DNA of 7,351 bases from Hydrogenophilales bacterium RIFOXYD1_FULL_62_11 (lineage in GTDB: Bacteria; Pseudomonadota; Gammaproteobacteria; Burkholderiales; Thiobacillaceae). The number at the start of each line of letters is the position of its first letter. Position 1 is the stretch's first letter. The notes beneath the pieces are model-generated. The model saw only the letters and a list, made by a program, of their open reading frames with translations, had not been told where the DNA came from and made no database searches. A program made the translations under genes and the position numbers. Shown piece by piece: positions 1-6,368 of this stretch. The stretch spans positions 51,733-59,083 of the forward strand of contig MGZO01000107.1 in the NCBI GenBank assembly GCA_001802655.1, given 5' to 3'.

Positions 1-1583
1 TTCGATTTGCTCATCTTGTGGCCTTCGGAGTCACGCACCAGGCCGGTGACGTAGACCTCGCGGAACGGGACTTTGCCAGTGAGGTGCTTGGACAGCATCA
101 CCATGCGCGCGACCCAGAAGAAGATGATGTCGAAGCCGGTGACCAGCACCGCGGTCGGCAGATAGCGTTCGAGTTCCGGTGTCTGCTCGGGCCAACCGAG
201 GGTGGAGAATGGCCACAGCGCAGATGAGAACCAGGTGTCGAGCACGTCGTTATCTTGCGTGAGCTTTTTGCCGCCGGCCTGTTTGACAGCATCGGCTTCG
301 GTTGCGGCGACGTAGTAATTGCCGTCCTCGTCATACCAGGCGGGGATGCGATGCCCCCACCACAACTGGCGCGAGACGCACCAGTCCTGGATGTTTTCCA
401 GCCACTGGCGATACGTGGTGGTCCAGTTCTCCGGAACAAATTTCAGCTCGCCCGAATCGACCGCGGCCAGGCCCTGTTTGGCCAGCCCTTCCATGCTCAT
501 GAACCACTGGTCGGTGAGCATCGGTTCGATCACCGCGTGGGTGCGGTCGCCGCGCGGGATCATCAGCTTGTGCGGCTTGGCCGACACCAGCAGGCCTTTC
601 GCCTGCAGGTCGTCGAGCAGCTGTTGCCGCGCGACGTAGCGATCCAGTCCCTGGTATTCAGTCGGGCAAAGATCATTCATTTTGGCGTCGAGCGTGAGCA
701 CGCTGATCGCCACCAGCTTGTGGCGCTGGCCGATTTGCCAGTCGTTGAAGTCGTGCGCGGGGGTGATCTTGACCACGCCGGTGCCGAATTCGCGGTCGAC
801 ATAATCGTCGGCAATGATGGGAATGCTGCGCTCGGCAATCGGCAGTCGGACCTGCTTGCCGATCAGGTGCGCATAACGTTCGTCTTCCGGATGCACCGCC
901 ACTGCGGTGTCGCCGAGCAGGGTTTCGGGGCGAGTGGTGGCGACGGTCAGAAAGCCGGAGCCGTCTTCCAGCGGATAGTTGATTTCCCAGATGAAGCCGT
1001 CTTCTTCGGTGCTGACGACTTCAAGGTCGGACACCGCGGTGCCCAATACCGGATCCCAGTTCACCAAGCGCTTGCCGCGATAGATCAGGCCTTCGCGGTA
1101 CAGGCGCACGAAGACCTCGGTGACGGCTTTGGACAGACCCGCATCCATGGTAAAGCGCTCGCGGCTCCAGTCGGGGCTGGTGCCGAGGCGGCGCATCTGG
1201 CGGGTGATGGTGGAACCAGACTGGTCTTTCCATTCCCAGACCTTGTCGAGGAATTTTTCGCGCCCCAGTTCGTGGCGGGAGATGCCTTGTGCGTCGAGCT
1301 GGCGTTCCACCACGATCTGCGTCGCGATGCCCGCATGGTCGGTGCCGGGTTGCCACAGCGTGTTGTCGCCCGACATGCGGTGGTAGCGGGTGAGCGCGTC
1401 CATCAGCGTGTGCTGGAAGGCGTGGCCCATGTGCAGCGTGCCGGTGACGTTGGGCGGCGGCAGCATGATGCAGTAGGCGGGGGCGGCGGGCGCATCGCCT
1501 GCCTTGAAATAGCCGGCGCTTTCCCAGTGGGCGTACCAGCGTTTTTCGATGTCGGCTGGTTCAAACGATTTGGCGAGTTCCAT
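1..1583 (-). CDS. valS: Valine--tRNA ligase (ValRS), N-terminal 527 residues, cut by the window edge
   Basis: Cytoplasmic class I aminoacyl-tRNA synthetase that joins valine to tRNA-Val and edits mischarged threonine. I translated the minus strand from the ATG at 1583 to base 3 and found one open frame with no stop or frameshift. The class I HIGH motif is HMGH at residues 51-54, inside PPPNVTGTLHMGHAF. The CP1 editing domain shows ATTRPET at 215-221. The Ile/Val-type signature WCVSRQLWWGHRIPAW is at 401-416 and DTWFSSALWPFSTLGWP at 449-465. KMSKS occupies 523-527, the last full codons in the window. Family members are about 950 residues, so roughly 400 residues (anticodon-binding domain and C-terminal coiled coil) lie outside. 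The start fits because MELAKSFEPADIEKRWY resembles the usual ValRS beginning; no clear Shine-Dalgarno is visible. The gene follows the pepA-holC-158-residue gene cluster after 94 bp that may hold its own promoter. Confidence 0.97.
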   Translation of the reverse strand, partial: MELAKSFEPADIEKRWYAHWESAGYFKAGDAPAAPAYCIMLPPPNVTGTLHMGHAFQHTLMDALTRYHRMSGDNTLWQPGTDHAGIATQIVVERQLDAQGISRHELGREKFLDKVWEWKDQSGSTITRQMRRLGTSPDWSRERFTMDAGLSKAVTEVFVRLYREGLIYRGKRLVNWDPVLGTAVSDLEVVSTEEDGFIWEINYPLEDGSGFLTVATTRPETLLGDTAVAVHPEDERYAHLIGKQVRLPIAERSIPIIADDYVDREFGTGVVKITPAHDFNDWQIGQRHKLVAISVLTLDAKMNDLCPTEYQGLDRYVARQQLLDDLQAKGLLVSAKPHKLMIPRGDRTHAVIEPMLTDQWFMSMEGLAKQGLAAVDSGELKFVPENWTTTYRQWLENIQDWCVSRQLWWGHRIPAWYDEDGNYYVAATEADAVKQAGGKKLTQDNDVLDTWFSSALWPFSTLGWPEQTPELERYLPTAVLVTGFDIIFFWVARMVMLSKHLTGKVPFREVYVTGLVRDSEGHKMSKS

Positions 1584-1603
1584 GGCGTGCGCGCAAAGGC
1601 GGC

Positions 1604-1612
1604 ATTATCCCA
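1604..1612 (-). promoter_or_regulatory. Candidate extended -10 promoter for valS
   Basis: Read on the minus strand, bases 1612 to 1604 are TGGGATAAT. This is a TGn extended -10 followed by GATAAT, one mismatch from TATAAT. No recognisable -35 box sits 16-18 bp upstream (GGACGT at 17 bp), which an extended -10 can tolerate. A start near 1597 would leave a leader of only about 14 nt before the valS ATG. The element is part of the second copy of the tandem repeat. This is inference from motif shape only. Confidence 0.35.
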
Positions 1613-1645
1613 AAAAAGCCTGGGACACGTCCCAAAAAAGCCTGG
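1608..1645. repeat. Two-copy tandem direct repeat, 16-bp core, 22-bp period
   Basis: On the plus strand TCCCAAAAAAGCCTGG occurs at 1608-1623 and again, identically, at 1630-1645. The spacers are similar too (GACACG after the first copy, CCACG after the second). Where the copies meet they make a perfect palindrome, TGGGAC-AC-GTCCCA, at 1621-1634. The element fills the middle of the 94-bp gap between valS and the next gene. It may be a local duplication of a promoter or terminator element, or a small dispersed repeat. Confidence 0.9.
1612..1634 (-). terminator. Weak terminator-like hairpin upstream of valS
   Basis: On the minus strand the arms TGGGAC (1634-1629) and GTCCCA (1626-1621) face each other across 2 bases, in practice about a 5-bp stem with a 4-nt loop. 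They are followed by GGC and then six T (1617-1612). This is the order of an intrinsic terminator for transcripts coming from the pepA-holC-158-residue gene cluster, placed just before the candidate valS promoter. The stem is short, so it may be leaky or not function at all. Confidence 0.35.
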
Positions 1646-1677
1646 CCACGACTAAAAACGTCGCGCTGGGTGCGGCT

Positions 1678-2154
1678 TCAGCTCGAAGGGTCGCGCGGGG
1701 ACTTGAGTTTTTCGTTGATCGCCTCGCGCACGATTTCGCGCACGCTGACGTCAAACTGGCTCAGCAGGTTTGCAACGGTCTGGTCGAGGCTCTTGCGCAA
1801 TTCAGCCGAGACCTGTTGTTCCATCACTTCGGACAGGCGGGGTGCCAGTTCGCTCATCAGTTGTTCGGTCAGGGTGTCGTTGATCTCGTCGCTGGGATTG
1901 GCTTCAGCGGGCGATGTTGCGGGCTCGGCGGGCGGTGGAACAGGGGTGGCGGCCTGGGTTATGGCAGGTGGCGTGCCGCGCTCGATCAGATCGGTCAACA
2001 CCGGCAGCCACGCATTGGGGGGCGGGCTGGTGGCCATGCTGGACGGATTGCCGAGCGCCGGGGAGGGGGAATTAGTGTTGCCGGCCTCTTCGCTGCCGCC
2101 ACGATGCTTTTTAAGCAGCGCGTCCATTTTGTTCAAGAGGGGGTTGTCGCTCAT
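1678..2154 (-). CDS. Uncharacterised 158-residue protein, low-complexity middle with helical ends (possibly DUF2486-like)
   Basis: I do not recognise this gene with certainty. The product has a short N-terminal amphipathic stretch (MSDNPLLNKMDALLKKHR, 1-18), then a Ser/Asn/Pro/Ala-rich segment (about 20-90) interrupted by AWLPVLTDLIERG at 48-60. A charged, probably helical C-terminal region follows (about 89-150), ending in VREIVREAINEKLK. There is no signal peptide or membrane segment, so it should be cytosolic. In Burkholderia-type genomes I recall a poorly conserved DUF2486 gene between holC and valS carrying an (I/L)PVLT(D/E)-like motif, which matches both the place and the motif here, but I cannot confirm family membership. 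The start lies 8 bp after the holC stop with no clear Shine-Dalgarno, suggesting co-transcription and coupling. It is very likely a real gene given spacing and strand; its function is unknown. Confidence 0.8.
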   Translation of the reverse strand: MSDNPLLNKMDALLKKHRGGSEEAGNTNSPSPALGNPSSMATSPPPNAWLPVLTDLIERGTPPAITQAATPVPPPAEPATSPAEANPSDEINDTLTEQLMSELAPRLSEVMEQQVSAELRKSLDQTVANLLSQFDVSVREIVREAINEKLKSPRDPSS

Positions 2155-2162
2155 GGCTGGGT

Positions 2163-2588
2163 TTACCCGGTTTGGCGCAGGTCGTGCGTTTTGAGTGCAT
2201 AACCGCGCGCCTGGTAAAAGCGATAACGCGCCCGGCCCTGTTCGCGCCCGGCATCGTCCTGGCCGATGATTTCGACCAGGCGTTCGAAGCGGGCAAATGC
2301 GGCGGGCTGCTCGGTGTGCAGATTGATCATGACGTCAGCCGTACGCAATGCATCGGCGTCGGCGCCGATCAGCACTGGCGTCTCGTTCGCCAGCGTGTCG
2401 CTGTCATGGCAATGCGGGACGAAGCCAAGCGCCGGCGTCGTCCACAACAGCCGGTCGATGGCATCGGCTACCGCTGCGTCTGGCGCATAAATCATCACCT
2501 GCTTGCCCTGGCCGTGTGCCTTGACCGCGACGCGGCGAGCGACGTCGAGCGGGTTGTCGGCAAACGTGTAGAACGTGATTTCGGTCAC
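2163..2588 (-). CDS. holC: DNA polymerase III subunit chi
   Basis: Chi is the clamp-loader accessory subunit that, with psi, links the DNA polymerase III holoenzyme to the C-terminal tail of SSB on lagging-strand template. Starting from the GTG at 2588 the product is 141 residues, close to the 147 of E. coli HolC. Family-like features appear in order: TEITFYTFADNP at the start, LLWTTPALGFVPH in the middle, ETPVLI, DVMINL, and a C-terminal RARYRFYQARGYALKTHDL. The frame also stays open upstream to an ATG at 2669, but that would put 81 bases of coding sequence inside pepA and add 27 residues unlike HolC. GTG is preferred because GTGA overlaps the pepA TGA by 4 bases, a typical translational-coupling junction. 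No strong Shine-Dalgarno is seen. The 158-residue gene follows 8 bp downstream. Confidence 0.92.
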   Translation of the reverse strand: MTEITFYTFADNPLDVARRVAVKAHGQGKQVMIYAPDAAVADAIDRLLWTTPALGFVPHCHDSDTLANETPVLIGADADALRTADVMINLHTEQPAAFARFERLVEIIGQDDAGREQGRARYRFYQARGYALKTHDLRQTG

Positions 2589-4096
2589 TTTGCTGCGCGA
2601 TTGATCAGCCAGTGCACCAGCAGCGACACAGGGCGACCGGTCGAGCCTTTTTCGCGTCCGCCTTTCCATGCGGTACCGGCGATGTCAAGGTGCGCCCAGT
2701 GATACTTCTTGGCGAAGCGCCAGAGGAAGCAGGCCGCCGTAATCGAGCCACCGGGACGGCCGCCGATATTGGCCATGTCCGCAAGGCTGCTTTTCAGTTG
2801 GTCCTGATAGTCGTCCCACAAGGGCATGCGCCAGACGCGATCCCAGGCGTGGTCTGCGGCGTGTTCGATTTCGCGTGCCAGCGGGTCGTGGTTGCTGTAA
2901 AGCGCGCTGGGATGCGCGCCGAGCGCGATGACGCAGGCGCCGGTGAGCGTCGCCAGATCGACCACCGCTTCGGGCTCGAAGCGTTCGGCGTAGGTCAGGG
3001 CATCGCACAGAATCAGGCGGCCTTCGGCATCGGTGTTGAGGATTTCGATGGTCTGGCCGGACATCGAGGTGACGATGTCGCCCGGCTTGTTGGCCTTGGC
3101 GTCGGGCATGTTTTCGCACGCAGGGATCAGGCCGACGACGTTGAGCTTGAGCCCGAGCTCGCCAATGGCGCGGAATGCACCAATGACCGCGCCGCCGCCG
3201 CTCATGTCGTAATTCATCTCGTCCATTTCGGCTGGCGGTTTGAGCGATATGCCGCCGGCGTCAAAGGTGACGGCCTTGCCGACCAGCACCACCGGCCTGG
3301 CGTTTTTGGTGCCGCCTTCATGCTTCAGCACGATGAAGCGCGGCGGCTTGTCGCTGCCTTTTCCCACCGACAGGAACGAGCCCATGCCGAGTTTGTCGCA
3401 GGCCGCGTAGTCGAGAATTTCGCAGCCAAAGCCGTGGGCTTTGGCCACTTTCTTCGCTTCGCCTGCCAGGTACTCGGGGGTGCAGATATTGGACGGCGTA
3501 TTGCCCAGGTCCTTGGCCAGATTGATGCCGTGGGCAATCGCCAGGCCGCGTGCCAGTCCGGCGTCGCCCTGCTTCAGTTCGCCCCTCCGCGACACCGAGA
3601 AAATCACCCGTTTGAGCGGACGGCGGACTTCGTTCGGCTTGCTTTTGTGGTGGTCGAAGCGATACAGCGCGTCGTGTGTGCAGAGGACGGCCTGCTCGAT
3701 GTTCCATGCGATGTCGCGTTTTTTGACCGGAATTTCAGAGAGCGTGATGGCCGCTTCCATCGAGCCGGTGTCGCGCAAGGTTTTGACTGCGCTGGCGATG
3801 GCATCGCGATAGGCTTTTTCGTGGAAGTCGCGCTCCTTGCCCAGGCCCACCAGCAGGATGCGCTCGGCCAGCACGTTGGGCACTTTGTGCAGCAGCAGGG
3901 TGCTGCCGGCTTTGCCGTCCATGTCACCGCCGCGCAGGATTTCAGAAAGGTAGCCATCGCTGGCGCGGTCGATGTCGGCAGCCGGGTCTGACAGCTTGCG
4001 GTTGTCGAACACGCCGACCACTACACAGGCGCTGCGCTGCTTTTCGGGCGCACCGCTTTTTATGCTAAATTCAAGTTCGATTTCCTTGTTTTCCAT
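2585..4096 (-). CDS. pepA: Leucyl aminopeptidase (cytosol aminopeptidase, M17 family)
   Basis: Cytosolic two-metal exopeptidase that releases N-terminal residues, preferably leucine, from peptides. In E. coli the homologue also binds DNA in XerCD recombination at cer and in carAB control; whether this one does cannot be told from the sequence. The 503-residue product equals E. coli PepA in length and matches it closely by eye. Expected catalytic and metal residues are all present: Lys274 and Asp279 in VGKAVTFDAGG, Lys286 in ISLKPP, Asp297 in NYDMSGGGA, and Asp356, Glu358 and Arg360 in NTDAEGRL. EFSIKSGAPEKQRSACVVVGVF near the N-terminus aligns with the E. coli start but follows a short MENKEIEL extension. 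The ATG at 4096 was chosen because no start codon lies closer and the next ATG upstream (4180) would add 28 unrelated residues and run into the promoter. First gene of the cluster, divergent from lptF. Confidence 0.97.
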   Translation of the reverse strand: MENKEIELEFSIKSGAPEKQRSACVVVGVFDNRKLSDPAADIDRASDGYLSEILRGGDMDGKAGSTLLLHKVPNVLAERILLVGLGKERDFHEKAYRDAIASAVKTLRDTGSMEAAITLSEIPVKKRDIAWNIEQAVLCTHDALYRFDHHKSKPNEVRRPLKRVIFSVSRRGELKQGDAGLARGLAIAHGINLAKDLGNTPSNICTPEYLAGEAKKVAKAHGFGCEILDYAACDKLGMGSFLSVGKGSDKPPRFIVLKHEGGTKNARPVVLVGKAVTFDAGGISLKPPAEMDEMNYDMSGGGAVIGAFRAIGELGLKLNVVGLIPACENMPDAKANKPGDIVTSMSGQTIEILNTDAEGRLILCDALTYAERFEPEAVVDLATLTGACVIALGAHPSALYSNHDPLAREIEHAADHAWDRVWRMPLWDDYQDQLKSSLADMANIGGRPGGSITAACFLWRFAKKYHWAHLDIAGTAWKGGREKGSTGRPVSLLVHWLINRAAK

Positions 4097-4150
4097 GTCT
4101 GTGCCCAATAAATTGCAGTTGTTGGTCAAGCGTCGTTTTACACCTGCCCG

Positions 4151-4180
4151 ATTATTGGCGCAGGCACTGCGGAAAGTCAA
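4151..4180 (-). promoter_or_regulatory. Sigma-70-like promoter for pepA
   Basis: On the minus strand TTGACT (4180-4175, one mismatch from TTGACA) and AATAAT (4156-4151, one mismatch from TATAAT) are separated by 18 bp. Transcription would start near 4144, giving a leader of about 48 nt before the pepA ATG. It lies in the 122-bp divergent region shared with lptF. A loose CCTGC/GCAGG dyad (4143-4147 and 4160-4164) flanks the -10 box, which may be chance. Confidence 0.55.
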
Positions 4181-4218
4181 AACCCCATTCGTGTCGCAAA
4201 TGATCTCCGGAACTTTTC

Positions 4219-5298
4219 ATGCTTTATCGCCGTGCGCTGACGCGTGAACTGGCTCTGACCACAGGCGCCGTGCTCACGGTGCTGATGGCGATTGCCCTGG
4301 TGATCCTGTTCATCCGTCTGCTGGGCGATGTCGCACGGGGCGAACTGGCCAACGAGGCCGTGTTCACCTTTCTGGGATTTTCGCTGCTGTATTTTCTGCC
4401 GGTTTTGATGACGATTGCACTGTTTGCCGGGGTGCTGCTGCCTTTGTCACGCATGTGGCGCGATAGCGAGATGGTGGTCTGGTCCACTGCCGGCGTGTCG
4501 CTGTCGCAATGGCTGCGACCGGTGCTGGCTTTTGCGGTGCCGTTTTCACTGGTCATCCTGTTGCTGACGCTGGTGTTGAATCCCTGGATGCAAACCAAGA
4601 AAGCAGAGTATCGCCAGGATTTGCGCAGCCGCAGCGAAAGTTCGCTGATCGCTCCCGGGCTGTTTGCCGAATCGGATGCCGGTCAGCGCGTCTATTACGT
4701 TGAGTCGCTCAACCCTCTGACCGGGATCGTGCGCAATGTATTCATGCAATCGCGCATCGATGGCCAGTTGGGTCTGGTGGTGGCGCGCGAGGGCTATCAC
4801 ACCGAGCTGTTCGATGGCTCGCGCTATCTGGTGTTCAAGAACGGACGGCGTTACGAGGGCGTTCCCGGGCAGCTCGATTACCGCATCGTGCAGTTTGAGC
4901 GTTACTGGATGCGGCTCGATCCGGTGGATGTGAGTGCCATTGAACCGGGTGTCCGCCAAGCCAAGCCGGGTGCGCTCATTCGTGATGCGTCGCCGCCCGC
5001 CCGCGCCGAGTTGCTGTGGCGGTTCGGGGTACCGGTTTCAGCGCTGATTCTCGCGGTCATGGCCATCCCGATCAGTTACGTCAACATGCGTTCGCGCCGT
5101 TCGTATGGACTGCTGATCGCGCTGCTGCTTTATTTTGTTTACAACAACCTGTTGTCGCTGTCGCAAGCCTGGGTGGCGCAAGACAAACTCAATCCCTGGG
5201 TGGGCATGCTGGCGGCGCATCTGCTGATGGGAGGCGTTGCGGCCGCACTGTTCTACCTGCGTTCGCAGCAGCATCAACTTCGCGGTAAACGGGCATGA
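4219..5298 (+). CDS. lptF: LPS export ABC transporter permease LptF
   Basis: Inner-membrane half of the LptB2FG transporter, which extracts lipopolysaccharide from the inner membrane and passes it to LptC/LptA for delivery to the cell surface. The 359-residue product has the family plan. Three N-terminal membrane segments (about 13-35, 48-75 and 99-122) come first, then a large periplasmic beta-rich domain (about 125-260), then three C-terminal segments (about 266-288, 296-316 and 325-347). DSEMVVWSTAGVS at 82-94 is the cytoplasmic coupling-helix region that contacts the LptB ATPase; lptB is not in this window. The first residues, LYRRALTREL, are typical of the family. The ATG at 4219 has a short GGA (4209-4211) 7 bases upstream. 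I found no convincing lptF promoter: a TTGTTT/TAAATT pair at 4086-4114 is poor. Its stop overlaps the lptG start by 4 bases. Confidence 0.95.
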   Translation: MLYRRALTRELALTTGAVLTVLMAIALVILFIRLLGDVARGELANEAVFTFLGFSLLYFLPVLMTIALFAGVLLPLSRMWRDSEMVVWSTAGVSLSQWLRPVLAFAVPFSLVILLLTLVLNPWMQTKKAEYRQDLRSRSESSLIAPGLFAESDAGQRVYYVESLNPLTGIVRNVFMQSRIDGQLGLVVAREGYHTELFDGSRYLVFKNGRRYEGVPGQLDYRIVQFERYWMRLDPVDVSAIEPGVRQAKPGALIRDASPPARAELLWRFGVPVSALILAVMAIPISYVNMRSRRSYGLLIALLLYFVYNNLLSLSQAWVAQDKLNPWVGMLAAHLLMGGVAAALFYLRSQQHQLRGKRA

Positions 5299-6368
5299 AG
5301 CTGCTTGCCCGTTATTTGACGAGTCAGGTGTTGGCCGCATCCGCCTTGGTGCTGCTGGGCCTGCTCCTGCTGTTCATGTTTTTCGACGTGATCGACGAAA
5401 TCGGGGGCGTGGGGCGCAACAACTACGGTTTGGGCCAGGCCGCTGTTGTCGTTTTGTTGAATGTCCCCGGCCATCTGTACGAAATCATGCCGGTGGCCGT
5501 GTTGATCGGCACCTTGCTGGCCTTGTCGCGCCTAGTGGGCAATTCCGAGTTTGCGGTGATGCGCGTGTCGGGTTTGTCTACCTGGCGGGTGGCGGGATAT
5601 TTCAGCATGATCGGGGTGATGCTGTCCTTGCTGGTGCTGGTGCTGGGCGAGTATGTTGCACCGTGGTCTGAACAGGCGGCGCAACGCTACAAGCTGCTGG
5701 CGACCCATTCGGTAGTGGCGCAGCAATTCCGCTCGGGCTTATGGGTTAAGGACGGATCGCGTTTTATCAACGTGCGCGATGTGATGCCCGACAGCACCCT
5801 GCGCGGTATCGAGATTTACGGCTTTGATGCGGATGGCCGACTTGACTGGACGCGCGTGGCCGAGACGGCAAGCTGGCGTGGTAACCAGACCTGGACTTTG
5901 CGACACGTGGTGGAGACGCGTTTCAGCGCCGATGGCATCCAGGCCAGCCGTCGCGTTAGTCAGGAGTGGCAGTCGGTGCTGTCGCCCGACATCCTCAGCG
6001 TATTGCTGATTGCGCCGGAAAAAATGTCGGCACGCACGCTCTGGCGCTATGTGGCGCATCTCAAGGAAAACGGCCAGAAGGCCACGCGCTACGAGCTTGC
6101 GCTGTGGACAAAATTCATCAGCCCGTTCGTGATTCCGATCATGATGTTGATCGTGATGCCGTTTGCCATCCAGGGGCCGCGTTCGGGCGGCACCAGCGGC
6201 AAGATATTCATGGGGATTCTGGCCGGGCTGGGCTTCCATCTGCTGAGTCGCCTGTTCGGCCATCTCGGATTGTTGAACGACTGGCCGGCGGTGGCGGTGG
6301 CGACGGTGCCGCTGCTGATTTTTTTGACGATCGCCTTGCTCGGTATTCGCTGGGTGGACAAACGTTAA
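5295..6368 (+). CDS. lptG: LPS export ABC transporter permease LptG
   Basis: Partner of LptF; the two permeases form the LPS-binding cavity of LptB2FG. The product has 357 residues. Membrane segments are at about 12-31, 58-80 and 100-122, a periplasmic domain spans roughly 125-265 (it contains LWVKDGSRFINVRDV and the sequence around EIYGFDADG), and three more segments lie at about 272-292, 303-323 and 333-352. NSEFAVMRVSGLS at 83-95 is the coupling-helix region facing LptB. MKLLARYLTSQVL resembles the usual LptG start. It is told from LptF by order in the operon and by residues such as VMRVSG. The ATG overlaps the lptF TGA (ATGA), and the TAA shares one base with the next ATG (TAATG), so all three plus-strand genes are likely translated in a coupled way. 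Confidence 0.95.
   Translation: MKLLARYLTSQVLAASALVLLGLLLLFMFFDVIDEIGGVGRNNYGLGQAAVVVLLNVPGHLYEIMPVAVLIGTLLALSRLVGNSEFAVMRVSGLSTWRVAGYFSMIGVMLSLLVLVLGEYVAPWSEQAAQRYKLLATHSVVAQQFRSGLWVKDGSRFINVRDVMPDSTLRGIEIYGFDADGRLDWTRVAETASWRGNQTWTLRHVVETRFSADGIQASRRVSQEWQSVLSPDILSVLLIAPEKMSARTLWRYVAHLKENGQKATRYELALWTKFISPFVIPIMMLIVMPFAIQGPRSGGTSGKIFMGILAGLGFHLLSRLFGHLGLLNDWPAVAVATVPLLIFLTIALLGIRWVDKR

Noticed and set aside
255..1655. Plus-strand open frame of 466 codons opposite valS
   Set aside because: It is antisense to an unbroken ValRS frame with HIGH and KMSKS motifs. Its translation has no recognisable domain, and long antisense frames are expected in GC-rich coding DNA.
1649..1663. CGAC-TAAAAAC-GTCG inverted repeat after the 158-residue gene as a terminator
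   Set aside because: The stem is only 4 bp and the A/T-run is in the loop rather than after the stem.
1549..2202. Plus-strand open frames of 217 and 174 codons (the second 1670-2194) opposite the 158-residue gene
   Set aside because: The minus-strand gene fits the spacing and strand of the pepA-holC cluster, whereas these frames cross gene boundaries and give Gly/Arg/Ser-rich shadow proteins.
2612..3991. Plus-strand open frame of 459 codons opposite pepA
   Set aside because: It is a mirror of the PepA codons; the minus strand carries all PepA catalytic residues, and the plus-strand product looks like no family.
4097..4180. Longer PepA start at 4180
   Set aside because: It would add 28 residues absent from PepA proteins and would overlap the best pepA promoter.
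5966..6367. N-terminal extension of the DUF455 protein into lptG
   Set aside because: The extension lies wholly inside the conserved lptG frame and shows no domain. The ATG at 6368 has a plausible ribosome site and a classic TAATG overlap.
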